Shown here in pieces: positions 7,104 to 10,277 of a DNA stretch of 10,277 nucleotides. Where the stretch lies: contig CALJUX010000015.1 of the NCBI GenBank assembly GCA_937978655.1, positions 1-10,277 of the forward strand, given 5' to 3'. The stretch's first letter is position 1; each line of letters opens with the position of its first letter. Source of the DNA: an uncultured Chromatiaceae bacterium (GTDB taxonomy: Bacteria > Pseudomonadota > Gammaproteobacteria > Enterobacterales > Alteromonadaceae). Below the pieces are notes generated by a model, which was not told the origin of the DNA, did not search any database, and saw only the letters and a program-made list of their open reading frames with translations. The position numbers and the translations under genes are program-made.

Positions 7104-7114
7104 CACTTTTTCCT
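7104..7114 (-). promoter_or_regulatory. Ribosome binding site deciding the exported GH3 start
   Basis: On the minus strand AGGA (plus-strand 7111-7114) lies seven bases before the ATG at 7103, but only four before the GTG at 7106. The ATG is therefore the better start. A small perfect hairpin, GGCGA-TTT-TCGCC (7123-7135), lies just upstream in the short intergenic leader and could affect translation. Confidence 0.5.
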
Positions 7115-7159
7115 GATGGGTGGGCGATTTTCGCCAGCTTTATTGCCGGTGCTTTATTC

Positions 7160-7187
7160 GCGACTTTTCATGCGCGACTCTTTATGC
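7160..7187. repeat. 14-bp tandem duplication across the GH43 stop codon
   Basis: GCGACTTTTCATGC (7160-7173) is followed at once by GCGACTCTTTATGC (7174-7187). The second unit contains the TAA stop of GH43 (7182-7184 on the minus strand) and its last codons. It looks like a slippage duplication at the gene end and is probably neutral. Confidence 0.6.
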
Positions 7188-8195
7188 ACAATAGGGCTTT
7201 AACGGCACAATGCGGCCGTCGGCGTCATAGCGCAGTTCGGCCATTTTGATACTGCGCAGATGCGTCACACCGCCGGACAAAATCGAGTCGTGGTAGAACA
7301 GATACCATTTGCCCTGAAACTCAGCGATGGAGTGGTGCGTCGTCCAGCCGACCACAGGTTCGAGAATATGGCCCTGATAGACAAAAGGCCCGTAAGGGCT
7401 ATCGCCGGTGGCGTAGCACAATAAGTGGGTGTCCCCGGTTGAGTAGGAGAAGTAGTATTTACCCTGATATTTGTGCAGCCAGGACGCTTCAAAAAAGCGC
7501 CGTGCTGTGTCACCGGCGAGCAGCGGCTTACCTTGTTCATCGACAATCAGCACTTCACGCGGCACCTCGGCAAATTCGAGTAAATCGGCGCGAAGCCGCG
7601 CCACCCGTGGGCCTAACGCTGGTTCAGCTGCGGCAGGTTCGTGGTGGTCAGCCTGCCATTGATTATCGCGGTACTGCTGCAGTTGTCCGCCCCAGATGCC
7701 GCCAAAATACAGATAATATTCACCGTCATCGTCGGCAAACACCGCCGGATCAATCGAATAACTGCCGGCGATTGGCTCAGGTTGTGGCGTAAAAGGGCCG
7801 GCCGGGCTGTCGCTTACCGCCACGCCAATCTGGAATAAACCGTCGGCTTTTTTCGCCGGGAAATACAGATAATAACGACCATCTTTGCAGGCCGCATCCG
7901 GCGCCCACATTTGCTGCTCGGCCCAGGGCACGTCTTTGACATGCAGTGCGACACCGTGGTCGGTGACTGGCTCGCCAGGCGCTGCCAGCGACAGCACATG
8001 GTAGTCTTCCATACCAAAGTGATCGCCGTTGTCGTTAAAGGGAATACCGGCGTCGATGTCATGCGACGGGTAGATATAAATGCGGCCATTAAACACGTGG
8101 GCAGATGGATCTGCCGTATAGATATGCTCGACCAAATCAGTCGAAATGGCTTGTTGCTTCAGTTTATTCAGCTGTTCAGCACTGTATTCAGACAT
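7182..8195 (-). CDS. GH43 beta-xylosidase/alpha-L-arabinofuranosidase, cytoplasmic
   Basis: The protein has 337 residues from the ATG at 8195 (MSEYSAEQLNK). A GTG at 8204 would add MSE but has no spaced ribosome site, whereas AAGAGAG lies about eight bases before the ATG. There is no signal peptide, so it acts in the cytoplasm. It is a single-domain five-bladed propeller enzyme. The three catalytic carboxylates of GH43 are visible (numbered from the ATG): base Asp29 in YTADPSAHVF, pKa-tuning Asp149 in YSIDPAVF, and acid Glu236 in RFFEASWLHK. HVFNGRIYIYPSHD and WAPDAACKDGRYYLYF are typical of this family, and the TTHHSI motif supplies the active-centre His. It probably removes xylose or arabinose from imported xylo-oligosaccharides. 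It starts 17 bp after the transporter stop, indicating one transcript. Xylosidase versus arabinofuranosidase cannot be resolved by eye. Confidence 0.92.
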   Translation of the reverse strand: MSEYSAEQLNKLKQQAISTDLVEHIYTADPSAHVFNGRIYIYPSHDIDAGIPFNDNGDHFGMEDYHVLSLAAPGEPVTDHGVALHVKDVPWAEQQMWAPDAACKDGRYYLYFPAKKADGLFQIGVAVSDSPAGPFTPQPEPIAGSYSIDPAVFADDDGEYYLYFGGIWGGQLQQYRDNQWQADHHEPAAAEPALGPRVARLRADLLEFAEVPREVLIVDEQGKPLLAGDTARRFFEASWLHKYQGKYYFSYSTGDTHLLCYATGDSPYGPFVYQGHILEPVVGWTTHHSIAEFQGKWYLFYHDSILSGGVTHLRSIKMAELRYDADGRIVPLKPYCA

Positions 8196-8212
8196 CTCAC
8201 TCACTCTCTTGG

Positions 8213-9697
8213 TTATTCAGTGGCAAGCCGTGCCGCGGCGCGCCGGGCGCTCAGCTCCTGCTCAATCTGGCTTTCTTGGTGTTTATTAATTTCGTACAGA
8301 CAAACAATGCCAACGCCGAGCAAAAACGGCAGCGCAGCATAAAGGCTGACCGACAATTTGATACCGTCGACAGTAGCGGCGCTTTGCGTGGCGAGGCTTG
8401 TGTCATAACCCACGTTGGCCAGAATGCCAGCCACTAAGGCGCCGCCAATCGACAGGCCCAGTTTCAGGCCAAAAATCATCGCGGAAAAAATAATGGCGGT
8501 AGCGCGGCGGTGGTTTTTCCACTCGGAATAGTCGGCTACATCGGCGATCATCGCCCACAGCAGTGGAATCGTGATGCCATAGAAAAAGCCATGCAGAATC
8601 TGCGACAAAAACACCAGGCCAATGGCGTCAGACGGAAACAGGTAAAATGCCAGAATAAACAGCGTGGAAATAAACAGCGCCACCGCAAACACATCGCGTT
8701 TGCCAAAGCGGTCGGCCAGCGGTTTGGAAAAGCCGATGCCGAAGATCATGCAAATAATGCCGCCGGCATTAAACAGGCTGAAACCCGAAGTCGCCGCGTC
8801 TTTCGGCCATAAAAACTCAGTCAGGCCGAGACTGGTCAACATGCTGTTCAAACCGGCAATAAAACCATTAAAACCAATGTCCTGCAGGAAAGTGGCAACC
8901 TTGGTTTCATCCAGATAATTTTCAAAATAGAAGATGTACATGCCGCCTTTTAAGGCCAGCGTGATGAACACCAGCACCGTTAAAATCAGCATGATAAGCC
9001 AGGGTTTGTTGTGCAACAGGTCGCCAATATCCTGGCGGATGCTGGATGACTCTGTGGCGATGTTCAGCACCCGCTCGCGCGTGGTGATAAAAGTAATGAG
9101 GAAAAACACAATGCCGACACAGGCAAACAGCGTCATCGTGTTTTCAAAACCGGCGGCTTTATCGCCGTCACCCAAAATTAGCACCAGCGGCAGCAGCAGC
9201 GCCTGAATAATAAATTGCGCCACCATCACCGCGACAAAACGGTACGCCGACAAACTGTTGCGGTCGGCCATATTGCCGGTCAACACACCACTGAGTGCCG
9301 AGTAGGGCAGATTATTGGCGGAATACACTAACACCAGTAATACGTAAGTCACGAAGGCATAAGCGATTTTGCCATCCGGGCTAAACTGCGGCGTGCTAAA
9401 AGCAGCCAATGCAATCACACCAAATGGGATGGCTGTCCACAAAATCCAGGGACGGAATTTGCCCCAGCGCGTCTGGGTACGGTCGGCGATGATGCCCATC
9501 AGCGGGTTAAAACAGGCGCCGATTAAACCGCCGGTAAAAATGATGGTTGCCGCAGCAGCTGGCGGAATTTGGTAGACATCAGTGTAGAAAAAGGCGAGAA
9601 AAGTCATCAACGTCTGAAAAATAAGATTGGCGGCCAAGTCGCCGAGGCTATAACCGATTTTCTCGGTCACGCTTAAGTTCTGTCCTGCTGTTTGCAT
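8213..9697 (-). CDS. GPH-family (MelB-like) glycoside:cation symporter, probably for xylosides
   Basis: The 494-aa inner-membrane protein shows about 12 hydrophobic helices. The N-terminal block EKIGYSLGDLAANLIFQ (13-29) and TFLAFFYTDVYQI (32-44) are hallmarks of the glycoside-pentoside-hexuronide family. ADRTQTRWGKFRPWILW (71-87) is the loop 2-3 motif, with Asp72 and basic residues. A second conserved loop (KPLADRFGKRDVF) lies after the mid-protein. Such carriers import pentosides, xylosides or melibiose with H+ or Na+. A longer loop (SMLTSLGLTEFLWPKDAA) separates central helices. Lying between GH8 and GH43 it is most likely a xylo-oligosaccharide importer. The ATG at 9697 has only a weak AGG site about ten bases upstream. 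No repeat insertion is seen in this gene. Confidence 0.92.
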   Translation of the reverse strand: MQTAGQNLSVTEKIGYSLGDLAANLIFQTLMTFLAFFYTDVYQIPPAAAATIIFTGGLIGACFNPLMGIIADRTQTRWGKFRPWILWTAIPFGVIALAAFSTPQFSPDGKIAYAFVTYVLLVLVYSANNLPYSALSGVLTGNMADRNSLSAYRFVAVMVAQFIIQALLLPLVLILGDGDKAAGFENTMTLFACVGIVFFLITFITTRERVLNIATESSSIRQDIGDLLHNKPWLIMLILTVLVFITLALKGGMYIFYFENYLDETKVATFLQDIGFNGFIAGLNSMLTSLGLTEFLWPKDAATSGFSLFNAGGIICMIFGIGFSKPLADRFGKRDVFAVALFISTLFILAFYLFPSDAIGLVFLSQILHGFFYGITIPLLWAMIADVADYSEWKNHRRATAIIFSAMIFGLKLGLSIGGALVAGILANVGYDTSLATQSAATVDGIKLSVSLYAALPFLLGVGIVCLYEINKHQESQIEQELSARRAAARLATE

Positions 9698-9727
9698 CGT
9701 CTGTTGCCTGTTATTTGAAGTATTCTG

Positions 9728-9742
9728 CCGGCGTCATGCCGG
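9728..9742. other. Small hairpin in the 103-bp gap between GH8 and the transporter
   Basis: CCGGC-GTCAT-GCCGG is a perfect 5-bp GC stem with a 5-base loop. On the minus strand it lies after the GH8 stop and before the transporter start. No T-run follows on that strand, so a terminator is unlikely; mRNA processing or stabilisation is possible. The rest of the 9698-9800 gap holds no other clear signal. Confidence 0.3.
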
Positions 9743-9800
9743 ATGCCAGTGGCTGTTCTTCTGTTAGTTGTAACTGTTTTTTCTGTTTTTATTCAATCTA

Positions 9801-10277
9801 TTACTGCGGTTTGTTGGGTAAAACATCCGCAGCAACTTGTGGCGCCGTTCCGTCTGGTGTCAGCCAGGCCTTAAATTCGCCGCTGACATGCAACAGCCCA
9901 AGCAGATACAACATGCCGTCGTAATAGCGGTACCGGCCGGTTGGAATGGGCTGTTGCCATAACGCCTGCACAAATTGATTCGATGCCGGGTGATTGGACG
10001 CCAGACTGGCGACTGCATTCATTGCGACCAAGCCGGCGGTCGGGCCTGCAAGCGGATGGTCAGGTGTCCGATGGGTGTCCTGGTTGCTCGGTTCTGATGG
10101 GTGTCCTGCTATCTCTCCACTCGGTTCAGATGGGTGTCCTGCTATCTCCACTGATTTCTCCAACGATGGGTGTCCTGGCTTCGCCGCCGCAAGCGGATGG
10201 TCAGGTGCCTGATGGGGGGCCTGGTTGCTCGGTTCTGATGGGTGTCCTGCTATCTCTCTCCGATGGGTGTCCTGGTT
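9801..10277 (-). CDS. GH8 glycosidase, C-terminal part (Rex-like exo-oligoxylanase), with repeat-expanded insert; 5' end outside window
   Basis: The frame is open from the window edge to TAA at 9801-9803, 158 residues visible. A TTG at 10163 could be mistaken for a start, but the frame continues past it and the gene must begin outside. The last 90 or so residues match the end of GH8 (alpha/alpha)6 enzymes: GLVAMNAVASLAS, QALWQQPIPTGRYRYYDG, MLYLLGLLHVSGEFKAW. This is closest in my reading to reducing-end xylose-releasing exo-oligoxylanases, which normally read HPxGLIATNA here. Ahead of that point lie about 70 residues with no counterpart in the family: repeats of AGHPSEPS, NQDTHR and PDHPLA, encoded by GTGTCCTG repeats. 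The catalytic residues are outside the window. The role would be trimming xylo-oligomers from the reducing end, probably in the cytoplasm after import by the next gene. Whether the enzyme tolerates the insert is unknown. Confidence 0.8.
   Translation of the reverse strand, partial: NQDTHRREIAGHPSEPSNQAPHQAPDHPLAAAKPGHPSLEKSVEIAGHPSEPSGEIAGHPSEPSNQDTHRTPDHPLAGPTAGLVAMNAVASLASNHPASNQFVQALWQQPIPTGRYRYYDGMLYLLGLLHVSGEFKAWLTPDGTAPQVAADVLPNKPQ
10048..10277 (+). repeat. GATGGGTGTCCTG repeat cluster inside the GH8 gene, with 141-bp tandem duplication
   Basis: Seven cores lie on the plus strand, antisense to the gene: 10070, 10096, 10129, 10165, 10211 (degenerate), 10237 and 10262. Spacer sequences recur (CTCGGTTC, CTATCTC). 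The segment starting GCAAGCGGATGGTCAGGTG at 10048 recurs at 10189, a period of 141 bp or 47 codons; the second copy lacks 8 bp between its second and third cores and runs off the window. Cores at 10070, 10211 and 10262 are read as QDTH/QAPH and the other four as GHPS, so two frames are used with no stop. The array probably continues to the right. Confidence 0.9.

Noticed and set aside
9428..9440. GGATGGCTGTCCAC in the transporter as a repeat copy
   Set aside because: It encodes WTAIP in the conserved GPH segment after FRPWILW, so it is native sequence.
9682..9690. TCTGTCCTGCTG near the transporter start as another repeat copy
   Set aside because: Only TGTCCTG matches; it encodes the ordinary N-terminus of the symporter and lacks the GATGGG part.
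10070..10177. Frameshift or pseudogene in GH8 because the repeat is read as both QDTH and GHPS
   Set aside because: The frame is continuous from the window edge to the correct GH8 C-terminus; the frame change is explained by repeat spacing that is not a multiple of three. The unseen 5' part could still be broken.
10048..10277. CRISPR array
   Set aside because: Spacing between cores is irregular (25 to 46 bp), spacers are themselves repeated, there are no cas genes, and the array lies inside an open GH8 frame.

Overview
The window looks like a chromosomal segment of a plant-polysaccharide-degrading gammaproteobacterium. The glycosidase and transporter types point towards Alteromonadales or Cellvibrio-like groups; this is an inference from protein style, not a species call. 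Almost everything is read from the minus strand, so the operon runs right to left.

Right to centre (10277 to about 1755) is a xylo-/gluco-oligosaccharide utilisation operon. In transcription order it holds: the C-terminal part of a GH8 enzyme resembling reducing-end xylose-releasing exo-oligoxylanases (cut by the window edge), a GPH-family sugar:cation symporter, a cytoplasmic GH43 beta-xylosidase/arabinofuranosidase, an exported GH3 beta-xylosidase/beta-glucosidase, and a second GH3 enzyme of the ExoP type with a lipoprotein signal. Gaps between genes are 17 to 103 bp. A plausible division of labour is that the two GH3 enzymes trim oligosaccharides outside the inner membrane, the symporter imports short oligomers, and GH8 and GH43 finish them in the cytoplasm. 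No regulator is present in the window.

Left end (1 to 1754) is a mobile-element zone. It holds a REP-associated tyrosine transposase (RAYT, Y1/HUH type) with a plausible promoter. Its 5' side carries an array of short GTGTCCT-type repeats and a strong hairpin. Its 3' side carries a 154-bp tandem repeat containing GTGTC/GACAC inverted motifs.

The striking feature is that a short repeat with core GATGGGTGTCCTG (or the variant GGTGGGTGTCC) is not confined to intergenic DNA. It also lies inside three of the five operon genes (GH8, the exported GH3, and the ExoP-type GH3). There it is translated in different frames and orientations without breaking the reading frame. In two genes it has been amplified by duplications that are multiples of 3 bp (141 and 84 bp) and that carry host-gene codons with them. 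The core has no stop codon in any of the six frames. Together with the adjacent RAYT, this suggests a family of protein-tolerated mini-repeats, comparable in concept to Rickettsia palindromic elements. That link is a hypothesis.
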